Shown here: positions 1-5,794 of the stretch, one piece after another
Layout: each line of letters starts with the position of its first letter
How positions within the stretch are numbered: the stretch's first letter is position 1
Origin: an uncultured Campylobacter sp.
GTDB lineage: Bacteria; Campylobacterota; Campylobacteria; Campylobacterales; Campylobacteraceae
DNA length: 8,096 nucleotides
Assembly: GCA_937965895.1 (NCBI GenBank)
Contig: CALCKS010000191.1
Location: forward strand, 1-8,096
Direction: 5' to 3'
Position numbers and translations under genes: made by a program
Notes under the pieces: model-generated
Seen by the model: only the letters and a program-made list of their open reading frames with translations
The model's database searches: none
Told to the model about the DNA's origin: nothing

Positions 1-180
1 AAAAACCGCCGTATACTCATTCACGCGGGAAACTATCCCAAAGATACGCTAGGCTGCGTTTTACTAGGCGCGAAAGCGGATGAAAGAGGGATTTACGACA
101 GCAAAAAGACGCTTGAAGCCTTTATGGAGCGAGCCAAAAATAAGCCGCTAACCGTAGAAATCATAAACAAGGGTGTTTAA
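1..180 (+). CDS. DUF5675-like phage protein, C-terminal part (5' end outside window)
   Basis: The frame is open from base 1 to a TAA at 178-180 and gives the last 59 residues of a protein that starts upstream. Residues 5-22 read I-L-I-H-A-G-N-Y-P-K-D-T-L-G-C-V-L-L, which I recognise as the core of the DUF5675 family found in phages and conjugative elements. The His (residue 8 of the visible part) and Cys (residue 19) in the context H-x(8)-D-T-x-G-C resemble the His and Ser/Thr-x-Gly-Cys signature of L,D-transpeptidase-like enzymes, so a peptidoglycan-acting role is plausible but inferred. The gene ends directly before the spanin gene (TAA then ATG with no gap), which supports membership of the lysis cassette. 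Family call is fairly sure; function is not. Confidence 0.72.
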   Translation, partial: KNRRILIHAGNYPKDTLGCVLLGAKADERGIYDSKKTLEAFMERAKNKPLTVEIINKGV

Positions 181-543
181 ATGGGTTACTTGATAACTAA
201 GCTTCCGATTGTAGGTTTTGCCTTGGCCGCGCTTTTGGGTTTTGCTTGCGTAAATTTGTTTTTGGAGAATTCAAAACTCAAAAGCGTAAATTCGGTCTTG
301 CTTAAAGACCTTGAAAGCGTAAAAGAGAAAAACGAGCGACTGACCAAGGACTACGCTACGGTAAAAAATAATCTAAACGCCTGCAACGTATCTCTTTCTT
401 TGCAAAACGAAGCTATAAAGGCCGCCGCGGTAGAGATCGACGATACTCCGTCAAAAGAGGCCGAGAGAATAAAGAAAATCTACGTCAAAGATAAAAGCTG
501 CAAGGCTGAACTAGCTGCATATAAGGAGCTATTTCGTGATTAG
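181..543 (+). CDS. Inner-membrane spanin (Rz-like)
   Basis: This 120-aa protein begins with an N-terminal membrane segment (about residues 8-28) followed by a Lys/Glu/Asn-rich helix with coiled-coil character (about 29-75) and a charged C-terminus. That is the layout of an i-spanin, which sits in the inner membrane, reaches into the periplasm and helps fuse the two membranes in the last step of lysis. The start directly abuts the preceding stop and has an AAGGG ribosome site at 169-173. The identification depends strongly on the next gene, a short lipoprotein overlapping its 3' end in another frame, as in Rz/Rz1 pairs. Cysteines near residues 68 and 107 might form disulfides, which is inference. 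Sequence similarity among spanins is weak, so this is a call by architecture and position. Confidence 0.75.
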   Translation: MGYLITKLPIVGFALAALLGFACVNLFLENSKLKSVNSVLLKDLESVKEKNERLTKDYATVKNNLNACNVSLSLQNEAIKAAAVEIDDTPSKEAERIKKIYVKDKSCKAELAAYKELFRD

Positions 544-772
544 GATTTGGATTTTTTGTCTGTTTGTTTTGATATTTACGGGCTGCGCGGTCAAACCTCA
601 AACGAGCGAGCCGCACATAGTTTATCAAGAAAAATACGTGCCCGTAAAATGCAATGCAAAGATGCCCGATAAACCAAAAGACGACGGCAAATTTGAGACG
701 CATAAGGCAAAGATGATCTATTACCGCGATTGCGAAAAAAAACTAAAACAATGCCTGGGGATAAAGGAATAA
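536..772 (+). CDS. Outer-membrane spanin lipoprotein (Rz1-like)
   Basis: The 78-aa product starts at a GTG (536-538) inside the end of the upstream spanin gene, an 8-base overlap. Residues 1-17 form a lipoprotein signal: Arg3, a hydrophobic stretch, then the lipobox F-T-G-C with Cys17 as the predicted lipidated residue. The mature part is about 62 aa with several prolines (V-P-V-K-C, M-P-D-K-P) and further cysteines. A small proline-containing lipoprotein following a TM/coiled-coil protein is the diagnostic o-spanin arrangement: it would be anchored in the outer membrane and bind the i-spanin across the periplasm. It could in principle be another small lipoprotein, but context makes spanin the best call. 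The GTG start is chosen because it is the only one giving a complete signal peptide. Confidence 0.75.
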   Translation: MIRIWIFCLFVLIFTGCAVKPQTSEPHIVYQEKYVPVKCNAKMPDKPKDDGKFETHKAKMIYYRDCEKKLKQCLGIKE

Positions 773-773
773 A

Positions 774-1154
774 ATGGAAAACAGCCTAAATTTTAGCGAC
801 GAGATCAAAGAAACGGCCGGGCTAATAAATTTAGCGGGGGCTTGGGGATTAAACGAATTTATCGTTTTTATGGCGATATTCGGCTTTATAGTATTCGTCG
901 TGATCTTTTTACTGCTTAGCAGATATACGAGTAAAAACACCGATTTGATGATCGATGTGGTTAATAAAAATAGCGAGGCGATAAACAAACAAAGCAGCGC
1001 TACCGAAAAACTAAGCGATATTTTGGCGGCAAATTTTGCGACGAATAAAGAGAAGCTAAACGAAATTCACGACGACGTAAAAGAGATAAAACAAAACGTG
1101 AGACGAAGGCGACCGCCTAAAAATAATAGATTTAGCGAGCACATAAATGATTGA
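774..1154 (+). CDS. Single-TM holin-like or lysis accessory protein
   Basis: I do not recognise a named family. The 126-aa protein has an amphipathic N-terminus, one strong membrane segment (about residues 27-49) and a long helical charged tail that ends in a very basic patch (R-R-R-R-P-P-K, about 110-117). One TM followed by a heptad-like cytoplasmic helix and a basic C-terminus resembles the layout of BhlA/UviB-type holin-like proteins, although those are usually shorter. The gene begins one base after the spanin stop and ends overlapping the spike gene by 8 bases, so it lies at the lysis/tail border. Holin is an inference from position and topology. It might instead be a membrane regulator of lysis or a remnant structural gene. 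Confidence 0.5.
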   Translation: MENSLNFSDEIKETAGLINLAGAWGLNEFIVFMAIFGFIVFVVIFLLLSRYTSKNTDLMIDVVNKNSEAINKQSSATEKLSDILAANFATNKEKLNEIHDDVKEIKQNVRRRRPPKNNRFSEHIND

Positions 1155-1758
1155 AGTCGGAATTATAAGTGAAGTAAGGGCAGACCGCGCAAAAGTTGCC
1201 ATTGGTTCGATGGTAACTGATTTTTTGCCGGTATTTCAAGCGCATGCCAACTCTTATGCAGTGAGCTTTTCACCAATACGCGTAGGAGAGCAAGTGCTAG
1301 TGCTACCTGTGCATGATGAGTTAAACTCAGGTGTGGTGCTTCGTGGGCTTTACCAAAGTTCATATAAAACTGACGCAACCGATAAGAAAGTACATATAAG
1401 TTTTGAAGATGGCATAAAGATGAGCTATGACAGCTCTAGCTCGTGCCTTGAAATTTCATCTCCAAAGCTTATAAACATAACTTGCGATAACGCAAATGTA
1501 AAGGCTAAAAATGTGATGGTAGAAGCTAGCAATACCACTATAAAAAGTCCAAGCATCAAGCTACTTGGTAACACGCTCATTGAAGGAGCTATAAATACAG
1601 CAGGAAGTGGTGGAGGTAGTGGTAGCTTTGAGATAAATGGAGATGTAAGGATTACTGGCTCAATCACAGCAGGCGGTAATGCAAACTTTGGTGGTAGCGT
1701 AAGTGATGGACGTGGCAACCTAAGTGATCATACAAATAACGGACTTGCGAGGGATTAA
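1147..1758 (+). CDS. V: Baseplate assembly protein V / central spike (P2 gpV-like)
   Basis: The 203-aa length is close to P2 gpV (about 211 aa). Residues 1-70 form an OB-fold-like N-terminal domain (E-V-G-I-I-S-E-V near the start; R-V-G-E-Q-V-L-V-L-P near residue 45-54). The C-terminal half is a repetitive beta-rich region (I-x-I-x-C/x patterns, then G-D-V-R-I-T-G-S-I-T-A-G-G near 165-177) expected for the trimeric beta-helical needle. It ends G-N-L-S-D-H-T-N-N-G, where relatives usually carry an H-x-H iron-binding tip; here the second His position is Asn. The protein would form the membrane-piercing tip of the baseplate. Its start overlaps the upstream gene by 8 bases and has no strong ribosome site, which suggests translational coupling. 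Codon use becomes AT-richer at this junction. Confidence 0.88.
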   Translation: MIEVGIISEVRADRAKVAIGSMVTDFLPVFQAHANSYAVSFSPIRVGEQVLVLPVHDELNSGVVLRGLYQSSYKTDATDKKVHISFEDGIKMSYDSSSSCLEISSPKLINITCDNANVKAKNVMVEASNTTIKSPSIKLLGNTLIEGAINTAGSGGGSGSFEINGDVRITGSITAGGNANFGGSVSDGRGNLSDHTNNGLARD

Positions 1759-2045
1759 TGATGAAATATCTCATTGATATAAAAAACTCTATCAAAGACA
1801 TACTTCTAACTCCGCTTGGCTCAAGGGTGATGCTACCTGAGTATGGCAGCAGAATTTATGAGCTAATAGATCGCAAGGTAGATGATGAATTTCGTGCTGA
1901 TCTGGCGTGTTTTGTGATAGAGGCGGTTGAGAAATGGGAAAAGAGAGTAAAGATCGATGAAGTTCGTCTTGTAGGTCTAAAAGATCATAAGCTAAATTTT
2001 AAGATCGTTTTAACGAGCGGTAATGAGATAGGAATTGAAATATGA
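1758..2045 (+). CDS. W: Baseplate wedge protein W (gp25-like)
   Basis: The 95-aa protein matches the short gpW/gp25-like wedge family: an N-terminal I-x-x-I-L-L-T-P-L-G-S-R-V-M-L-P-E-Y-G-S motif (residues about 13-31), then a helix with F-V-I-E-A-V-E-K-W-E and a C-terminal beta strand region. Proteins of this family join the spike hub to the J and I wedge components. It is slightly shorter than P2 W (about 115 aa) but complete. The first ATG overlaps the V stop by one base (TAATG). A second ATG at 1761 is better spaced (7 bases) from the GAGGG at 1749-1753 and may be the true start; the difference is one residue. It overlaps J by four bases (ATGA). Confidence 0.9.
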   Translation: MMKYLIDIKNSIKDILLTPLGSRVMLPEYGSRIYELIDRKVDDEFRADLACFVIEAVEKWEKRVKIDEVRLVGLKDHKLNFKIVLTSGNEIGIEI

Positions 2046-3124
2046 AGCTAGAAAATTTACCATATCCAAACGTTATCGAAGAGCTAAATTTTAACAAGCT
2101 TTTAAAGGGCATTAAAGAGCTCTTTAAAGGCTATCTAAACGATGACGAAATTTCTTTGCTTGAAAGCGATCGTTTCTCCGCGCTTCTTGAAACGCTTGCA
2201 TATCGTGAGCTTTTGCTAAGGGCTAGGATAAATGAGAGCGTAAAAAGTATGCTTTTACCTTATGCCTCAGGCAGCGATCTTGACAACGTGGTAGCGATCT
2301 ATGGTATCGAAAGGCTTCAGGGCGAAAAGCCAATGGCCGACATCGAACTAACTTTATCTATCGTAAAAGATAGCGATACCATCGTGCCCGCAAAGAGCGT
2401 ATTTAGAAGCGAAAAAGGGGGTATCGCCATCCTCAAAGATAGCGTAGTCATCAAACGCGGCGAGCTAAAAGCCACCGGTAAAATAGTTTTTGATGAGTTT
2501 ATTAAGGAAAGCACGGTCAAATGCGAACTCATTCAAACTCCGCTACCTTTTGTGCTCAAAGCCAAACAAACATCAAATTTTAGTGGCGGAGCTGACAAAG
2601 AAAGCGATGATAGGCTTAGGCAAAGAGCTGTGCTTTCGCTGGAGAGATTTTCAACGGCTGGAAGCGCAAAAGCATATATCTATCAAGCATTATCTGCAAA
2701 CACAAAGGTCGAGGAAGTAAGCGTGCTAAACGGCGGAGCTGGCATAGTGAATGTCTATTTGAAAACTTCTGATATGAGCGAAGCTACGCGTCAAAGCGTA
2801 GAGGATCATCTAAACGGTGAAAAAGTCAGACCGCTCACCGATACCGTGAATGTCAAAAATGCGACTATCAAAGAGATCGAAATAGTAGCCGAACTTGAAC
2901 TAACAGATATGTTTTTGCAAGATGAGATTGATAAGGCTGTCAAATCAAGCAGGAGCAGTTTAAATTTAGGTGAGGATCTAAATTTAAGCTATATCTACTC
3001 TGTGCTTCATAAAAACGGAGTGTATCGGGTAAATTTAAAAGCTCCCGCTACCGACACAAAAGTAAATGATGATAGTTTCATAAGGCTAAATTTTAATCTA
3101 AGCTATAAGAAGGCCGAGCTATGA
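2042..3124 (+). CDS. J: Baseplate wedge protein J (gpJ / gp47-like)
   Basis: This 360-aa protein belongs to the baseplate J family. Visible landmarks are the N-terminal helical region with L-L-E-T-L-A-Y-R-E-L-L-L-R-A-R-I-N-E (about 48-65), L-P-Y-A-S-G-S-D-L-D (about 72-81), the family core F-S-G-G-A-D-K-E-S-D-D-R-L-R-Q-R (about 180-195) followed by T-A-G-S-A-K-A-Y, and a C-terminal beta region. It forms the wedge arm linking the hub to the fibres. Its size is between P2 J (about 302 aa) and Mu gp47 (about 360 aa). It is joined by ATGA overlaps to both W and I, so these three genes are almost surely translated as a coupled unit. No defects are visible. Confidence 0.93.
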   Translation: MKLENLPYPNVIEELNFNKLLKGIKELFKGYLNDDEISLLESDRFSALLETLAYRELLLRARINESVKSMLLPYASGSDLDNVVAIYGIERLQGEKPMADIELTLSIVKDSDTIVPAKSVFRSEKGGIAILKDSVVIKRGELKATGKIVFDEFIKESTVKCELIQTPLPFVLKAKQTSNFSGGADKESDDRLRQRAVLSLERFSTAGSAKAYIYQALSANTKVEEVSVLNGGAGIVNVYLKTSDMSEATRQSVEDHLNGEKVRPLTDTVNVKNATIKEIEIVAELELTDMFLQDEIDKAVKSSRSSLNLGEDLNLSYIYSVLHKNGVYRVNLKAPATDTKVNDDSFIRLNFNLSYKKAEL

Positions 3125-3675
3125 GCCTGCTACCAAATCATAAAAGCAAACTTGATAAGCTGCTCGATGAGCTATTTGGGCTTAGATTTGGCGGCCTTGA
3201 CATCAGTGTCATCAATACACTTGCCGATTCTTGCCCGGTCTCTTTGCTGCCTATCTTAGCCGCGAGCTTTGATGTAGATATAGACGGGCTCAATGAAACG
3301 AATGCTAGATGGCTAATAAAAAATGCTTTCAAAATTCATTTTTACAGCGGTTCGTTTTATGCTGTGAAAAAGGCGGTGCAAAGCGTAGATAGCGGAGCGG
3401 TGATAATAGAAGGCAATCTAAGTCAAAAATATGACGGATCCATAAAGCACGATAAAAGCAGGTTTTATGGCAGCAACACGCACTGGGCGGAGTATAGCAT
3501 CATCGCTAGCACCCCCCTTTCAAAGCAAAAAGCAAAGCAAATAAGCGAAGCTGCAAAGAGTGCGGCTCCTGCAAGGTGTGTGCTTGTAAGCATAGATCAT
3601 AGAGCAAGCAGTGTGGTCTATGACGGGCAAATAAAATACAACGATCAATTCAACTATGGAGCATACAATGGCTAA
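3121..3675 (+). CDS. I: Tail protein I, baseplate periphery (P2 gpI-like)
   Basis: The 184-aa product is close to P2 gpI (about 176 aa) and has the expected N-terminal domain: L-L-P-I-L-A-A-S-F-D-V-D (about 42-53) then N-A-R-W-L-I-K-N-A-F-x-I-H-F-Y-S-G-S-F-Y-A-V-K-K-A (about 61-85). The protein helps attach tail fibres to the baseplate. An unusual point is a 14-residue repeat, Y-D-G-S-I-K...Y-G at 104-117 and Y-D-G-Q-I-K...Y-G at 167-180, flanking a beta-strand segment. The gene overlaps J by four bases and the fibre gene by eight. The overlaps and order V-W-J-I make the identification secure. Confidence 0.9.
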   Translation: MSLLPNHKSKLDKLLDELFGLRFGGLDISVINTLADSCPVSLLPILAASFDVDIDGLNETNARWLIKNAFKIHFYSGSFYAVKKAVQSVDSGAVIIEGNLSQKYDGSIKHDKSRFYGSNTHWAEYSIIASTPLSKQKAKQISEAAKSAAPARCVLVSIDHRASSVVYDGQIKYNDQFNYGAYNG

Positions 3676-4708
3676 TCTAAAAGAAGAAAACAAGTGGGAA
3701 GAAGGCATCTATCAGCTTGAAGTAACCGATCCGGTAGTAGGCGGTATAGATGGCATCAGTAACAAGCAAGCAAAACAACTGGCGAACAGAACAAAGTTTT
3801 TAAAAGAGAGTATAACTACTCTAAATGATGGAAAGCTTGATAAATCGGCCAAAGCAGCCGATAGCGACAAGCTAGACGGACTTGATAGCTCAAACTTTAT
3901 ACAGACATCACAAGCGGATTTAGTACGCCAATACGCTCATCAGACATACGCACAAACATTGCCTGACGGCGATTATAGTTCGTCTGATTTTTGGCTTAGT
4001 GTAACACCGGGTATTTATTACGCAGTAAGTGAAAAAGGACGAAACAAACCTGCAGGTTATGGGATAGTCGAAGTTATTAGTAATGGCGAGGTAAGCGTTA
4101 CGTGGAACTATTGGGGCGAAGTCTGGAAGTGGTATCAAACTTTCGGTAAAAATAATAGCGGATGGAAAAAGGTAGTTTTCGGTGACGTTACTCCGGAAGC
4201 ACGAGCGAACTCTATCGTAGCCAGAGACGGCAATGCGGACTTCGAGGCTAGATACGTTAGTGCCGCCTCGTTCAAATCGACGGCGAATATAGACGATAGC
4301 TTTACAAACGCGCAAGGCGGCGTAATGTTTTGGAGTAGTGACGATAGGCTTATGCGCCCAACAAACCTCGCGAAATTTAAAGAGGTTATAAACGGCGTAG
4401 ATTTTGCTTGTCAAAAAGATCCAAACGGCTACACAAAGTTACCAAACGGGTTAATAATTCAGTGGCTCATAGGCGAACAAGCAGGCACAGAAGTAGATGT
4501 TTATCCGCCACAACTTTTTCCCATAACTTTTCCTAATGTTTGCCTTTTTTGTCAAGTCAGCACATTAAGTATTCTAAAAGGGCATATGCCTGACCAAATA
4601 TTTCAAGTGTTGGAATGGGAGAAAACAAAAGTTTCGCTATTCCCACAATGGTTTGGCACTGGGGTTCAGGGGCAGATAAAACCTTTAATTATGGCTATTG
4701 GGTATTAA
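3668..4708 (+). CDS. H: Tail fibre protein H-like, host-binding
   Basis: I choose the ATG at 3668 (346 aa, M-A-N-L-K-E) over an in-frame ATG at 3656, because a GGAG at 3658-3661 lies six bases upstream of it. Residues 14-46 (Y-Q-L-E-V-T-D-P-V-V-G-G, then Q-A-K-Q-L-A-N-R-T-K-F-L-K) are the usual baseplate-attachment start of P2/Mu-type fibres. D-K-L-D-G-L-D-S-S-N-F (67-77) is a common shaft motif. The middle (about 90-170, many Trp/Tyr/Gly) resembles a pyocin-knob-type domain. The C-terminus (about 252-346: Y-T-K-L-P-N-G-L-I-I-Q-W, P-I-T-F-P, ending A-I-G-Y) fits the gp53-like fibre tip domain that contacts the host surface. It is short for a fibre but looks intact. Confidence 0.88.
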   Translation: MANLKEENKWEEGIYQLEVTDPVVGGIDGISNKQAKQLANRTKFLKESITTLNDGKLDKSAKAADSDKLDGLDSSNFIQTSQADLVRQYAHQTYAQTLPDGDYSSSDFWLSVTPGIYYAVSEKGRNKPAGYGIVEVISNGEVSVTWNYWGEVWKWYQTFGKNNSGWKKVVFGDVTPEARANSIVARDGNADFEARYVSAASFKSTANIDDSFTNAQGGVMFWSSDDRLMRPTNLAKFKEVINGVDFACQKDPNGYTKLPNGLIIQWLIGEQAGTEVDVYPPQLFPITFPNVCLFCQVSTLSILKGHMPDQIFQVLEWEKTKVSLFPQWFGTGVQGQIKPLIMAIGY

Positions 4709-4719
4709 AAGGAGAAAGA

Positions 4720-5082
4720 ATGAAATATGCACATTACGATGAAAATACAAAAAGGCTTCTAGGATATTACGACGACGAGATACATGAGAATATACCGGAG
4801 CCTAATATTGAAATTTCGGACGAGGATTGGGCAAAAGCCCTAAATGAAAACGCGAATAGCGTAGATCCAAAAAAGAAAAAACTACTCAGGGTAGAAGCAG
4901 AGGTCAAACAAGACGAGCTGGCCGAAATCAACGCCCAAATCAAAGAAACCGAGGACTACATTCGCCATGCGATACTCATCGGGAACGATAGCGCCCTTCC
5001 CGAGCTAAGAAGCGAATACAAAGAGCTACTAGCCCAAAAACAAGCCCTAGAAAAAGGAGACGAAAATGAAAAAGAAAACTAA
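4720..5082 (+). CDS. Small fibre-associated protein in the gpG position (possible fibre chaperone)
   Basis: Starting at ATG 4720, which has AAAAGGAG at 4707-4714, the product is 120 aa. The N-terminus (M-K-Y-A-H-Y-D-E-N-T-K-R-L-L-G-Y-Y, then I-P-E-P-N-I-E-I-S-D-E-D-W near 27-39) has the look of small phage proteins that follow fibre genes and begin with a beta hairpin plus an I-P-x-P-x-I-x-I-x-x-x-x-W segment. The rest (about 55-115) is a charged alpha-helical region with coiled-coil character. Its position immediately after H corresponds to P2 gpG, the fibre assembly chaperone, so a role in fibre folding or trimerisation is inferred; the sequence alone does not prove it. The frame stays open upstream to 4615, but that extension lies inside the fibre gene and lacks the ribosome site. 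Confidence 0.65.
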   Translation: MKYAHYDENTKRLLGYYDDEIHENIPEPNIEISDEDWAKALNENANSVDPKKKKLLRVEAEVKQDELAEINAQIKETEDYIRHAILIGNDSALPELRSEYKELLAQKQALEKGDENEKEN

Positions 5083-5215
5083 ACGCTGCGAAATATGCAG
5101 CTCAAAGCTGGACAAAAAGGGCGAGTGCCCTTGGAGCGGCTGCCCCGCGAGCCCGAAATACCAAAGTGAGGTAAAAGATGAAGCTAAGTCTAAAACAGAA
5201 ACTCCAAATTCTTAA
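5066..5215 (+). CDS. 49-aa four-cysteine (zinc-ribbon-like) microprotein
   Basis: An ATG at 5066 with GGAG at 5056-5059 (six-base spacing) opens a 49-codon frame ending TAA at 5213-5215. It overlaps the preceding gene by 17 bases and the following one by 38. The protein is basic at the start (M-K-K-K-T-K-R), then has Cys8-x2-Cys11, Cys21-x4-Cys26 (C-E-I-C ... C-P-W-S-G-C), and an acidic/polar tail. Two cysteine pairs with this spacing suggest a small zinc knuckle or ribbon. I do not recognise a family and do not assign a function. The good ribosome site, tight packing within the operon and ordered cysteines argue that it is a real gene. It might be a regulator or a fold-stabilised accessory protein. 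Confidence 0.62.
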   Translation: MKKKTKRCEICSSKLDKKGECPWSGCPASPKYQSEVKDEAKSKTETPNS

Positions 5216-5792
5216 AAACGTAGCTATCGAGCTGCCGATTGAGATACTACATTTTATCGCCGTGCCTTTTGCATTGCTAGCTTGCGACGAGAAAAGCGAG
5301 AATTTGCCAAAGTGGGCGGCGTGGTTTGACGATCCCGACTACGGCATCAACGGCGACGACGGCTGGAGAAACGAGCATTTTTCGGGAAAAGAAAGGACAT
5401 ACTACGCTCGTTTGCGCTGGTTGCTTAGAAATCGTATCGGTGTCTTTTCAGTCAAATTTCTAGGTGTGAAAGTAAAAGACATCGTGCCATCAAGTGTGAT
5501 CACGCAAGGCAATCCGAAAGTCACATCAAACGGCGGCATAGTCTCTGACTGGTGTCTAGTCATCTGCAAGCTCAAAAACGGCAAAGAGCGATTTGGGTAT
5601 TACCAAACTATCAGATACAGCGGCTTTTTGAAAGGCTTTTATTGCCGCATATACCTAGGTTGGAAGCTGATGGACGTGGCAGGTATAAATGAGATAAACG
5701 CAGAAAAGTATCTCGAAGCGGACGACAAGCCTATCTTAAAATCAGTGTGGGCAATCAACCCATTTAAGAGAGTAAATCAAAAAGGAGAATAA
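5178..5792 (+). CDS. DUF7338-like phage protein, function unknown
   Basis: The 204-aa protein starts at ATG 5178 with GAGG at 5168-5171. A hydrophobic N-terminal helix (about 17-35, including I-A-V-P-F-A-L-L-A-C) may associate with membrane or be a buried segment. It is followed by L-P-K-W-A-A-W-F-D-D-P-D-Y-G-I-N-G-D-D-G-W (about 43-63) and Y-Y-A-R-L-R-W-L-L-R-N-R-I-G (about 75-88), a Trp/Asp-rich pattern I associate with the DUF7338 family of phage proteins. The remainder is beta-rich with Gly and aromatic residues (F-G-Y-Y-Q-T-I-R-Y-S-G). Its biochemical role is unknown to me. It lies between the fibre module and the sheath, where phages often carry exchangeable accessory genes, so a non-structural or host-interaction role is possible. 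Family name is a recollection, not a search result. Confidence 0.6.
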   Translation: MKLSLKQKLQILKNVAIELPIEILHFIAVPFALLACDEKSENLPKWAAWFDDPDYGINGDDGWRNEHFSGKERTYYARLRWLLRNRIGVFSVKFLGVKVKDIVPSSVITQGNPKVTSNGGIVSDWCLVICKLKNGKERFGYYQTIRYSGFLKGFYCRIYLGWKLMDVAGINEINAEKYLEADDKPILKSVWAINPFKRVNQKGE

Positions 5793-5794
5793 AA

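Noticed and set aside
485..988. Two reverse-strand frames (485-703 and 743-988) with hydrophobic translations
   Set aside because: Both are antisense to the spanin and holin-like genes; the hydrophobicity reflects antisense reading of Lys/Glu-rich forward codons.
2490..2720. Forward 76-codon frame inside gene J
   Set aside because: It is in another frame within the conserved J core and lacks a ribosome site and a family resemblance.
2413..3515. Short homopolymer tracts (five G near 2416, six C near 3511) as phase-variation switches
   Set aside because: Campylobacter phase-variable tracts are usually eight or more G/C; these are too short and lie in conserved structural genes.
3920..4414. 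Reverse-strand open frame of 164 codons inside the fibre gene
   Set aside because: It lies fully antisense to a well-supported fibre gene, has no ribosome site of note and its translation has no recognisable domain; it is a shadow of the forward codons.
4615..4719. N-terminal extension of the fibre-associated small protein
   Set aside because: The extra 35 residues overlap the conserved fibre C-terminus, while ATG 4720 has a strong ribosome site just upstream.
3668..4720. Diversity-generating or invertible fibre system
   Set aside because: No reverse transcriptase, template/variable repeat pair, invertase gene or inverted repeats flanking the fibre were seen in the window.
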